Below, piece by piece: positions 43,138-54,426 of a stretch of DNA of 64,000 bases. Every line of letters starts with the position of its first letter. Positions within the stretch are counted from its first letter, which is position 1. The position numbers and the translations under genes are program-made. Where the stretch lies: NCBI RefSeq assembly GCF_048544455.1, contig NC_133538.1, positions 40,559,969 through 40,623,968 on the forward strand, given 5' to 3'. The DNA is from Silene latifolia (taxonomy: Eukaryota; Streptophyta; Magnoliopsida; Caryophyllales; Caryophyllaceae). The notes below the pieces were generated by a model. It saw only the letters and a program-made list of their open reading frames with translations, was not told the origin of the DNA and ran no database searches.

Positions 43138-46100
43138 TTATTGATCGTAGTCGAAGGAAACAACTTCTTTGACATCAATGACCTCCTCATACTCTATTTC
43201 CTTTGCCTCATATTCCTCCTCCTCCTCACTGGCTTCACCGCCTCTCAGTCTCTCCCTCTCCAACCTCTCAGCTTCGTGGTTTTGGTTCCATTGGTGAAGC
43301 CAGGATTCCCATTCTTCCTTCAACAGTCGCCTCTTCTCGCGGTCTTGCTCGCTCAACAACAAGGATACATCCTGGTCCTCAGCTTCGTACTTCTTACTGT
43401 ACTTCTTTATGTTCTTTGCTATTTCCTCTTCCTTTTCAGGGCTTAACAAGGTTGGGGGCCTTGGGCGCCATTGAAACTGTAATAACACAATGGTGAGCCA
43501 AACTTTAGATGATACAGCAACACTGGTTGCAAAAACCAGGATTCCTAACCCAAAAGAAACCCAAGTAAAGTCACCAGACTTGATGACTAATTTTGAACAA
43601 AAAAATCATAAAAGCCACGGCCAGAGAGTGACAGCACAGACAAAAGAATCTGATTAACTATCTATAACCAATGTCCCCAAGAAATCTGAACACAAACCAT
43701 CCCATACCAAAGGACCCAATAACAGGGTATCCAAATGACCAGAACCTGCAGTGATCCAACGCAGATGACTCATTTGTGGGTCAATTTCAGACTAGCCAAT
43801 CTGAGACTAATTACCTTTGAGTTTATCACCAACTAGGAAGCATTTCCACAGTAACTACAGCCGAAGTTGGTTTTAAGAGTGATGTTTCCAAAACAAACTG
43901 TTCTAGAAGTAATCTGGACAGAAACCATAAACCACAAGGGTAGAACAGAGTACCTTACCTTCACAAGTTCATAGACCTTATGACATCACAACTCTATTGA
44001 TAAAATGCAACTACACATCCTTATGAGAATGCTTTCTCGAAAGAAGCACACACACACAAGGAATAGAGAAGGCAACCTGATTTCCGACAGCTAAATGAAC
44101 AAGCATATCATGTAACAAATATTACATTAATAATATAATGACAACATAAGGTCATTGTTCAAGGTTGAAATGTTGGGTTCACCTACGATCTTATATAACT
44201 GTGTCATAACTACATAGTGCTTGGGTAAGATCATTCCATTCAAAGAAAGATATAAAAAAGCGTCAATTATATTTTACCTGGAAGAAATGATCCTTCATTA
44301 TTCTGTACAGCAGCTTCCCGTTGAAAGACCAAATGTTGAAGCCATTCTCCATCTCGTGGACCGAAGTGACAACAGTCGCAACATATCTAAAAGGACAAAC
44401 AAGGCAGAAAGTCAGCAACAGCAAGATTATTCATTACAGAAGCCTAGAAATCTTGTCTGATAACTGAAAAAACAATATACTTATTAGAACACTGAAAAGT
44501 GAAAACATATCATTACCTCCCAGTTGAATCCCATTCAATGTCAGTACACATGAAATGCTCAGCCGTACCCATTGTTTCAAGCTCATCAACATTGAAAAAT
44601 TCCAACTGCCCATTGAAACCCTTCAATCCAGCTAATATTATATAACGACCACCGGGTGACCAATAAAGAGCATTAGCTTGCTTTGTTTTGAGAGTCGTGA
44701 GCTTAGAGACTCTGCTTGTATGGTGAGTCATCTTCATTGAGTAGAAGCTTACGTCGGGCCTAGGGTTATCACCATGGATAACTGCAAATCGGTGGCCCTT
44801 GGGTTCCCAAGCAAAAGCAATGATTTTGTCATTTTTATTTTCAAGTTCCAAAACTTCAATAGGTATGTCACGTTCCTTGATCCGGAAAAGCTCAAATCCA
44901 GTGTATGTGCTTTTCTTTGTTTTGGTGTATCTATCGACTTTAACAGCAAGATACTCTCCGTTGCTTTGCCAATACATTTTGCAATCACTGACACTGAAAA
45001 GATTTTTTTGGCGTATCTCCACTTTGCTAGGGATCTGATAAAGACTCACCTGTAGAGAATAGAAATTTTATGAGCAGTTGGATGAACAATTTTGTATCTA
45101 CAGGAGTTATTGAGTTAGAAGAATACCACTATACTGACAGCTAGCTTACAAGAAAGTAAATAGGAACAAGGTCCATACCTTTGCCGGTTGGTTACCAAGC
45201 TCAGGAACAAAAAGTGCCAAAATCGAATCAGTGGGAGACCAACTGAAGTCCATAACATTTTCCACCTTTATGGACTTCTTGTCAATGAGAGTAAAGGTTT
45301 CTGTTTCATACACCGAGACGACATTTTTCCCAATTCTAGCAAAATATTTATCATCCCTTCCACCAGCCCATCTATAAACAACAAAGCAGTCATTAAGACA
45401 AACTGTTGATAAGCGGCAAAACAGTGAAGGAAAAAGAAGAATAACAAATGAAAGTTAAACAACATAAATAAAAAGAAAGAAGAAACTAACAGAACTCGGC
45501 TAAATTCAATGGACAAATAACGCAAAAAATACTTGCTCGTATAGATGGAACCACCAAAATAGTTGCAAACTTGCACAACAAATGTCACAGCAATCATACA
45601 CTCAAGGCAGATGAAGTCAATAAAATATTACTTGAAAATGGGCCAACTGATCCCAGTCAAACCACCTGCCCCTCCTACTGCAAACTCGTCAGCACTTCCT
45701 TTAAAATCTCGCTTCACCTTTCCAGTCCTTGTATCAAAGATATTGAGCCCAACCCTCTAGTAAGAACACAAAAAAATAGATCAGAAACAGGACAACAAAC
45801 TTTCCAAATATTAACCACTGAAAAGTAAAAAAATCATTGCCAAATCATGCTCTATTTGGCAAGGCTGAGTGGTAAAATAAGCTTACATGGGTATCTCGAG
45901 GATTGCTTGGTTCATGGCTGCTGTAAGTAACAATAAACTTCTCTCCAGGAGAAAAGTCAATTAGCTTAACCTGCAAATACCACCATGTAGCAGTAACAAG
46001 GACATCTATTTTAAATTAAAAAACAATATTTAATCATCCATGCAAAACATACAACATATGCTAGCTGGACAACTAACCTGTGGATGAATATAACGCATTA

Positions 46101-48663
46101 AACGGTCAAAGGTTGAGGCCCCACCCCAAACAGCAGCACCTTGACGGTGGATTGTAGCCAAGTAAGTGCCCAAAGGGGACCACTGCACGTAGCTGTCGGT
46201 CCAAAACTGAAATTTCAAGATTACGGATTACACATCTGATGAAAACTACACACAGAGGAAAAAAACAACCACGTCCGTTTAACAATCTAATCTGAGCCAG
46301 TGCCGGAAAAGTTCGTGGGCACCAAACTTTTAACGAAAATGAAATAAAGAACATGAAGATATGCATACAGAACGTTTGTGAACAAGATCAGGCTTCAACT
46401 GCCTGGCATCGTTCCACAAAACCTCCGTGTCTTGCCCCGCACGGATAACAAACTGATCCCGAGCCTTGGCATCGGTAAGCCAACGTTGCAAATTTTCCTG
46501 AAACAAACCAAATCAGTAATGAGCAAACTTACAGCTCAATTCCCGAAGATATTTATAAATATAATTCATTAAGATAAATTCAAATGCCTACAATCTCTTG
46601 CATATGAATTCCTGTGCACAATACCAAAGCTCAACTATACAGGTGTTTTCCATATCTACATTTCTTTACGAATCAAATACTTTCTACCAGTGAGTTACAC
46701 CTAGAATTCCATAAAATAGCCAATGATTTGGTGGCTCAGAAACATCTTTGGTTCCTATATCACAAGCACAAATTTGCTTTCCACCTACCAGAAATCAACC
46801 TCTACGACCAATTGGTACATCCCTTGATGAAACTATACAGAAGTCATTACAAGTACCAAAACCCTAAGTATATGTGCTTTCTCAGAAAACATACTAATAT
46901 ATAACAAACAAGTCACTTATCACTTTGATTGAAAAAGTACAATCGCCGTAGATAACAAATAGCATGTGGATAAAAAGAAATCATTAGGTCCAACCACAAC
47001 AAAGAAGTCTGAGATAGAGAGGGAGGGCTAATAATACTACTACTTCAGCCAAGAGCAATGAATGTAACTACTTGACCAGAATACAAATGTACAAGGAGAT
47101 AAAGTAACCATGACATCTTCAAACAACAGCAAAAAGAATCAAACTCAAGCATTAAAATTACAGTTGGTTTGTATGGCTGCATTTCTAGCGCCGCCCACTC
47201 ATCAGGAACTTTCATATACTTCTCGATATCTTCGAACAAATTCACAGCAAATAAATGGGCCTTGTCGAGCCTGTATCCATGCGTCTTTTCCTTTGCAAGT
47301 TCAGCTTCCTAAAATCATAAACCAAACACACATTCCACCATAAATATGTTGCAAACGCAGCTACAAACCATACCAGTGATACCACACATAGGGCACAATC
47401 CAAATTCGGGACCACACTCAGAAAACATTTCCTCGCCTTTTATACACAGAAAGTCAAAAACCAAATTCTATATATAAATCACCAAGCCACCTCCGAAAAG
47501 AGTTAAGACAAATATCATACCAAAAAACCATAGAAAACTCCAATCCATAATCACAAAATCCCTTTCATCAAACAAATATCATTATCATCATAAATCATTC
47601 ATAATCTGAAGAACATAACCTTACAGTTCAATCCAAATTGAACACATTGTTTCTTGAAGACCCATTAGCAAAATCATAAGAAAACACTATAAATTCGAAC
47701 TAAAACAGTCAACACTAAATTAAAGAGTTCAATAAAAGGTTACCTGAGGGGACAGAACTTCACAATTCACATTAAATTTCATCAAAATAATATCCATCAA
47801 ATTTCATAAAATGTCTTTCAAAAAACAATGATCATCAACATGATTCATCCATAATCAAAAGGACACAAATTAATGATTCACATTAAATTAAACAAACGTT
47901 TCTTCAAGACTCGTCATCAAAATCAACATATTGTATACATATTTCCACCTAAAATATTAAGAAAACACTATAATTTCAAGCTAAGAACATCTAACCCTAA
48001 ATTAAGAAACCACTATAATACCAAGAGAACGCTATAATTCACCTATAATCATAAAATCTCTTTTATCAAATAAATATTCATCATCATTATAATCATTCAT
48101 AATCTAAAGAACACAACTTCACAATTCTCATGAACCTAAACACATATATATTCAATACCCATCAACAAAATCATCATATTATACACATATCCACCCAAAA
48201 TATTAACAAACCCTAAACTATAGAGTTGTTACCTGAGGAGTATTAAATTCAATAAAACAATAACCAAGTGATTTGCCAGTTTTCTCATCAACTGGCATCC
48301 AGAATCCGTTCTCTTTGATAACACCCATTTGACTGTAAATCTTACGAATAACAGCCTCAAGTTTATCAAACTTCTCAGGCAAAACTTGGGGTAAATTATC
48401 AACAACAACAATGTTCCCAAACCCCTGTTCGAATTCAACTTCTTCTTCCCTAAGATCCTCATCATCGCTGCAATAAAACACGTCATAATCGGATTAAAAA
48501 CTGGGTAATTAGATTAAAATACCAACAAATTGAATTACAACAAGTAAATATGAAACCTTTTAATGCCGAAATCCTCTCCTGGTGGTAATTTGATTGAATC
48601 CCAATTAACCTGGGATAGATCAATGCCGAGGGCAGCTGCCCTTTCATCAAAATCGATCGCCAT
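43138..48663 (-). CDS. TIF3B: eukaryotic translation initiation factor 3 subunit B (eIF3b), 11 exons
   Basis: Core scaffold subunit of eIF3, which helps load the 40S ribosome on mRNA in the cytosol. Exons in coding order: 48663-48557, 48467-48233, 47308-47162, 46497-46369, 46206-46078, 45970-45887, 45756-45632, 45371-45179, 45049-44517, 44386-44278, 43476-43138. All introns are GT-AG and phases join, giving 709 residues (plant eIF3b is about 710). The N-terminus ALGIDLSQVNWDSIKLPPGE and SDDED are typical. RRM is about residues 55-139 (IVVVDNLP as RNP2, GYCFIEF as RNP1). A WD40-like propeller covers about 180-600 (FWTDSYVQWSPLGTYLAT, VKLIDFSPGEKFIVTYS, MDFSWSPTDSILALFVPE, ALYWSPGGRYIILAG, DIEWDSTGR). 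The end is an acidic/charged helix-rich tail (EKEEEIAKNIKKYSKKYE ... FDYDQ). No disruption is seen. The start ATG 48661-48663 is the only one upstream in frame. Confidence 0.95.
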
Positions 48664-48830
48664 GGTTAGAATAATTGTGTGGATGTGAGAGAGATTTGGG
48701 CGTTTATGGAGAATAACTGTGAGAATTAGGGTTTTGGGAGAAAAGAGTGGAAGCTAATAATGAGGGAGTGTGGAGTGTATGCGGGTGGGTCGGGTATTTC
48801 TTGAGAAAAATACTTAGGTTTATATAGTAA
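48664..48830 (-). promoter_or_regulatory. eIF3b proximal 5' region with telo-box
   Basis: Only 167 bp separate the eIF3b ATG from the Mutator-like element. It contains TTAGGGTTT at 48726-48734, which on the gene strand is AAACCCTAA, a telo-box common near the transcription start of plant translation-apparatus genes. No TATA box is clear. The transcription start is not determined, so part of this is 5' UTR. Confidence 0.6.
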
Positions 48831-48889
48831 GGATTTTTTTGTCAAAAACTAGCTTATATTTAGGGTATTTGTAAAAAGACTAACTTATA

Positions 48890-48986
48890 CTCCCTCCGGC
48901 TTCGACTTGTTGTTTTCTTCCCATTTCATTATAATACTCCTCACATATATTAGAGAAACGGGAAGAAAATTAAAAGTCAAAGGGAG
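48890..48986. mobile_element. Stowaway-like MITE, 97 bp, in the left TIR
   Basis: CTCCCTCC at the left and GGGAG at the right, flanked by TA. Arms pair over much of their length (TTTTCTTCCCATTTC against GAAACGGGAAGAAAA). It interrupts the Mutator-like TIR, which reads through if it is removed. Confidence 0.75.
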
Positions 48987-49464
48987 TATTATTTTTATTG
49001 CTTTTAATTTTCTTTATTTTTGGTCATTAACTACCTGTGCTGAAAATATGATGAGATTTGGTCAGTTTAGTGACATTAATGTATCTCACATGGCTTTGTT
49101 GACATCAAACAACAATTAGCAACTACGACCAAACTGTATTTTAACTTCAGACAAGCAAAAGTTATGTTTACATATGTCAATAACACCTACAAATATTCAC
49201 TAAAGTTAAGTGTAAATACATCTTTGACTTCCTGAAATCGGACCTACGTAAGAATAAAGTAAGAAAAGACTCGTGAGATAATGCTGTAAAATTGACCAAA
49301 TATGTCTAGAATCTTGGCACAGGTAGTTATTAACCAAAAATAAAGAAAATAAAGGTAGTTAAAAATAAAAAAAATTAATGTAAGGTAGTATTTTTACAAA
49401 TACCTCTAGAGAGAAAAATGATGGAAAACTAGAGAGAGAATAGCCGCCTTCGATTTTCGAGCCT

Positions 49465-50727
49465 ATGGCTAGGAAATCCAATCTGCAAAGACAAAGGGAG
49501 ATGATGCTAAGAGGAAAGAGTGTTCCGGGGGCAAAGTCCTTGGCAGTAGAAGATTCAAATCATGAAGATATGGAAAAGTCGGTTCCGAATGAAACTAGGG
49601 CAGGACCAGATGTTGATGAGGAACGTAAGACAAAAGATATTAATGAGATTAATGGCATCCCAGAATTAGTAGTTGAAACGGATGAAGAGGAAGAAGAATG
49701 TGATGAAGATGACATTGAGAATGAGGAGGATGAGGAAGTTGTTCAGGAGACAGCAGAACAGAGTCCTCTTGTTAGCGAGGAAGAATAAAAAACAGAGACT
49801 GATGACATGTTACAGTTACAATTGGAGGATGTTGAAGAGGAAATTGAATATTGGAGTCAGGCGGTGGTTTGGTTTATTCTGGGAGCAAATCCGTCGTGGG
49901 AGGTGGTAGAAGGTTTCATAAGACGGATTTGGACGAAGTTTAATATTGACAAAATTTCGTTCATGCCCAATGGTATTTTTTTGGTTAGGTTTAAAACAAT
50001 GGAAATGAAAGAGAAAGTCATGAGTTCAGGGCACTATCTTTTTTACAATAAACCAATGATTGTTAAGGCTTGGACTAGGGACATGGAAATGACAAAGGAT
50101 GATGTGAAATCAGTCCCTGCTTGGGTTCAAATCCATAAATTACCCCTAAAATTTTGGGGTAAAGGATTACCTAAAATAGCTGGTTACTTGGGAAGTACAT
50201 TAAATGTGATGCAGCCACTGAGGAAAGGACAAGGTTGGGGTATGCACGTGTTATGGTAGAACTGATGGTGGACCAAGAGTTGCCTGCACAGATTGCTTTT
50301 AAGGATGAAAAAGGTCTGATCATAAGGGTTGATATAGAGTAAGAAGTGGAGACCTGTCAAGTGTAAGAAATGCCAAGGCATGGGGCATGAGATGGAGCAT
50401 TGTAGAAAAGGAAATCAGGGAGATGCTGGAAAAAAACCAGTTAAACAGATATGGAGAGTAAAGCAAACTGTTGGGTACAACAACCAAATTCGATTGCAAG
50501 ACAACCACGAGGGCACTCGCCTCTGACTAAGACAAACACTCAGATGGTGACTGGGTTTGTAACCTCACGCAAAAGATTAGTCAGAATGCATAGACAGGAA
50601 GGAGACAGGAGTGGATATAGTGCTGATACTTTTGGCGCTCATTCTTACAAAGAAATACTGACATCTCCCTCAAAAAAGAATGGTACTGATATTGGTAATG
50701 GTCGCACTAACTCTCCTCTTTTACTTA
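49465..50727 (+). pseudogene. LINE ORF1 (DUF4283-type with zinc knuckle)
   Basis: RNA-binding ORF1. N-terminus MARKSNLQRQREMML with an acidic stretch (EEEEECDEDDIENEEDEEV). An in-frame TAA lies at 49786-49788. A DUF4283-like region follows: WSQAVVWFILGANPSWEVVE, GIFLVRFKTMEMKEKVMSSG, then VPAWVQIHKLPLKFWGKGLP. A frameshift at about 50235-50250 leads to RVMVELMVDQELPAQIAFKD and, with a stop at 50339, a CCHC knuckle CKKCQGMGHEMEHC (about 50362-50403). A Ser/Thr-rich tail ends just before the ORF2 ATG. Confidence 0.85.
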
Positions 50728-51888
50728 ATGGATAAAATAGGATTTTGGAATGTGAGAGGAATGAATAGAGTGAATAAGTAAAAGTTTATTAATTTTTTCA
50801 TGCAAAATAAGGGTGTTGGGTTATTTGGTTTGTTAGAAACAAAAATAAAGAGCAAGGCGATTAGTAAAGTTGTAAATAATTTCAATAACTGGTGTATTTC
50901 ACCTAATAATGGGTACCACAATAATGGGAGAATATGGATTCTTTGGGATCCTAAGGTTTTCAGAATTCAATTTATTGAATACAATGCTCAATTCATCCAT
51001 ATGAAAGTTGAGGCATTGGTGAGCAGAAGTACCTTCTATTTTACAATGATATATGCTTTTAATGGTATTCAACAGAGGACTCCTCTGTGGGATCACTTAA
51101 GAAGGTTTGCTGGTCAAGCTGATGGTCCTTGGGCCATGGCCGGTGACTTCAATTGTGTGTTGTCACCATCGAGAGAGTGGGAGGCAATACTACCAATGTT
51201 GAGATTGAACCTTTCAGAAGTTGCATTGATGACTGTGAAGTAGTGGACATTCAGGCTACTGGCTCTTTGTTCACCTGGAATAATAAGCAGCAGCCTGTGG
51301 ATAGGATTTACAGTAGGCTTGATAAGTTTATGATAAATAAGGCTTGGAGTGATCATTTTCCTGAGCTATATGCTAATTTCCTCCCTGAGCGCATGATGGA
51401 TCATACTCCCTGCTTGATTTGTAGCTCAATGCAGATCCAAAAACCCAAAAGCTTCAAATATTATAATATGTGGGGTGCTCCTAAGGATTTTGTGCCTATC
51501 ATCAAAAGGTGTTGGAGTCATACTATCCAAGGCACACCTCTTTTCAGGGTGACAAAAAACTTGAAGCTCTTGAAGCCTGCTCTGAAAGCATTGAATAGAG
51601 AGAAGTTTAGTGACATTGAGACTGAAACATCTATTAAGCAGAGTAGAGTAGCTGAATTGCAGGGTATGATAGGAAAGGATCCCTCTAATGTATCCCTTAT
51701 AACTGAGGAGTTTGAGGCTTCTAAAAATTTGAGGGAGCTGACTGAGGCTAGGGACAGTTTCTTGGATCAAAAATCTAAAATACATTGGATGCAGCAGGGG
51801 GATACTAATAGCTCTTATTTCCATGGAGTGCTCAAAAAAAGAAGGAATGAAAATAGGGTTATGATGATTGAGGATAGGACTGGTAAAC
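50728..51888 (+). pseudogene. LINE ORF2, endonuclease part
   Basis: Starts MDKIGFWNVRGMNR, with a TAA at 50779-50781. The AP-endonuclease-like domain shows GLLETKIKS (catalytic Glu), MIYAFNG and MAGDFNCVLSP (catalytic Asp/Asn). A frameshift near 51165-51180 leads to VVDIQATGSLFTWNN, ERMMDHTPCLI and the linker to WMQQGDTNSSYFHGVLKKRR. The frame is cut after DRTGK by the LTR element and resumes at 58989. Confidence 0.9.
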
Positions 51889-53165
51889 TGTAATACTCCG
51901 TATTTATAAGTCTTGGGGTACTCTATCGAGTAGGCCTTACTCTGTCGAGTAAGGGTGAGTTGTGTTTTAAAATAGTTTCTGACCTGTTGGGTACTCGATC
52001 GAGTAGCTGGAGTACTCGATCGAGTAGGGGGGTACTCGATCGAGTAACTTGGGTACTCGATCGAGTAGCCTGCCCCATTTTACTGAGGAGTTTTCTCGGG
52101 TTTTGTTAATTATGCGATTAAGGTATATAAGGTTTGTCGTCATTATTCTAAATCACTTTTGCAAAACCTAAATTACTGTTTAAGAGAGAAAGCAAGCAAG
52201 TCCTTCATCCTAATCGCATTATTAGCAATACCCGGAGTTTGGAAGGTCAGATCTCGTCGTTGGTTATACCGTTGAGTTCCTTGCGTCGAGGGAGGAGGTT
52301 TTGTAGAAGAGGCTTTTTGACACAGCTGTAGAGACCGTCTAATAATTGTGCTTTCCAGGTAGGATTTCCTACTCAGTATTAGTCCCATAATGGGATGATT
52401 GTTGATGTGTTGAGATTGATTGTTTGATATAGTAATTGTATTGTGACGGCTGCGATTGTGATTGTACACTGTTGATAGATTCAGACGGTTGTTGATATTG
52501 TGATTGTGATTGGTTGCCTATGGTTCTCGAGATGCGTTCTCGGCTGAGTGGAGTCACTTGCGGGAGTGACTTCACGCCCTAGTTTCGCCCTTCGTGGAAC
52601 CCGCCACGGAAGGGGATGTGCACATTAATGGACAGGGTTATCGCTCACTATGTGGAGCGGGGATTTGGTGGGTACAGGGTCCCCCATGGCGTGGGCTGGT
52701 CCAAAGTGGACGATCAGTGATTGAGATGATTGGAGTTGGTTGGTTGTGTATGTGTGATTAAAAGTTCGTTCTGTTTATCTTATTGTATATATATTTAGTG
52801 AATTGTGTGATTAGTCTTGACCCGTTTAAATGTTTTAAAAATTGTGGTGATCCATTCGGGGTGGTGAGCGATTGCTTGGCAGGTATATCTTGGATACGCG
52901 TGGGATCTAGCTGGGGATGGAGTCATCACATATCTGAGTCTTTAGTCTTCCGCTGTGTTTGTTAGGACAGTTCCTTTCAGTTGGTTTATAGTTGGAGAAC
53001 TGTTGTATTTTGCTTACGGTTGGTTTTGTTATGTAATCGCTAAAACTTATTTAATAAAGTATGTTTCTTCATTGTCTTATGATTATCATGCCTCGGGTAA
53101 CCGAGATGGTAGCATCCTTATACCTGAGTGGTCCCGGTAAGGCACTTGGAGTATGGGGTGTTACA
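51889..53165 (+). repeat. 5' LTR of the LARD
   Basis: Starts TGTAATACTCC. Palindromes TACTCGATCGAGTA at 51992, 52013, 52033 and 52054 (21, 20, 21 nt), preceded by variants at 51919 and 51938. Ends GGGGTGTTACA. Confidence 0.95.
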
Positions 53166-53167
53166 AA

Positions 53168-53179
53168 TGGTATCAGAGC
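53168..53179 (+). other. primer binding site, tRNA-iMet type (LARD)
   Basis: TGGTATCAGAGC, two bases after the 5' LTR. Confidence 0.95.
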
Positions 53180-53506
53180 GACGATCCTGAAACCTGTAAC
53201 CAATGAATCTAATGAATCTAGGGAGTCAATTAAAATGAACCCGGGGTAAAGGTTGTAGGAGCTAATGTAAAGACTTGGGAGACGTCCTAAAGTCGCGAAC
53301 TCGCCCTACAATTTTGAACCGGTCACCATGGGATATGTGTCGGGATCGTTATGTGCATATTGTGTGCTGTGTGTATCTATGTAGTAGTATGTTGCATGAA
53401 TTGATGATGATGACGTGAATTATATGTTGGTTGATTGTAAAGCATGAAAGTATAATGATTGATACGTGTAATTTGGCATGTTATAATTATGTAAGGAAAA
53501 GTGTTT

Positions 53507-53510
<4 letters not shown>

Positions 53511-53592
<82 letters not shown>
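53511..53592. repeat. (AT)n microsatellite
   Basis: About 41 TA units in the LARD interior. The open frames across it on both strands are repeats of Tyr-Ile and not genes. Confidence 0.97.
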
Positions 53593-53596
<4 letters not shown>

Positions 53597-54258
53597 GATG
53601 TGTAAGTATACATGTTGTTGTTGTCGTGTTGAGTAAAAGTACTGAAGGTTGGGAGTGTGAATTGAACATGTCTTTGGGTGAATATGTTGAACGAATATGG
53701 TGGGTAAATATGTGGTATGATGGATGAATTAGTGGGAAAAGATGAATCATCGTGGTGTGATAACATGGTTCCTGATTAAGCATGTTATATAATGGAAGTT
53801 ATTTTATAATGTTGTTATGCTAGTAACATGTGAATAGGGGACTTGATGTCGTGTATTTGTGATTTTGTTTACGAAAAGTGATAGAATAAAAACATGTGGG
53901 TAAGTCATAATTGGCAAGTTAGATAAATTATGTGCATGATGAATGTTGTTGTTTGGCTTTTGAAAATAGTAACATATGATTATGAATACTGGTTTTATGA
54001 GTTTGAACTGGTTTTGTTTGCTTGGTTGTTGTTTAAGCTGTTTCGAAGTAAAAATCAAATAGTTATGTCGTCTGATTACAGCAAAGTTGTCTTTAAACTG
54101 TTATAAATTAAGATGCATAAATGATTTTGATGTGATTTCAATTGGAGGTGATAGCTTGTCCTTTTACGATTCTAACGATAGGTCACACGCCCAAAACGAC
54201 CAAGAAATGAGTGAGTTATGACTGCTTTACTGAAAACTGGTCGCTTTGAGAATTGGGG

Positions 54259-54426
54259 TACTCGATCGAGTATCCTTGGTACTCGATCGAGTAAGGGGGC
54301 ACTCGATCGAGTACGTTAGTTACTCAATCGAGTAGCCATGGTGATTTGTTTTACGTGCTTCTGATCTTCACCTACTCGATCGAGTAAGTCACTTACTCGA
54401 TCGAGTGGCCGATACTCGATCTAGTG
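54259..54426. repeat. internal TACTCGATCGAGTA array of the LARD
   Basis: Copies or near copies start at 54259, 54280, 54300 and 54321 (21, 20, 21 nt) and at 54373, 54394 and 54413 (21, 19 nt). Mismatches: C for the first T at 54300, CAATCG at 54321, GTGG end at 54394, CTAGTG end at 54413. Confidence 0.93.

Noticed and set aside
46570..47040. 96-codon plus-strand open frame in eIF3b intron 3
   Set aside because: It is antisense to an intron, with no family features.
52173..52575. Paired open frames seen again at 57995-58397 and elsewhere
   Set aside because: They lie in the LTRs of the LARD and have Ser/Gln-rich low-complexity content; duplication is explained by the LTRs.
53377..53783. Open frames on both strands across an AT tract
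   Set aside because: They are Tyr-Ile repeats from a microsatellite with no other coding signal.
51919..54426. Regularly spaced palindromes as a CRISPR-like array
   Set aside because: The spacing is 19-21 nt start to start with 6-7 nt gaps, there are no spacers of CRISPR length, no cas genes, and the context is a plant genome.
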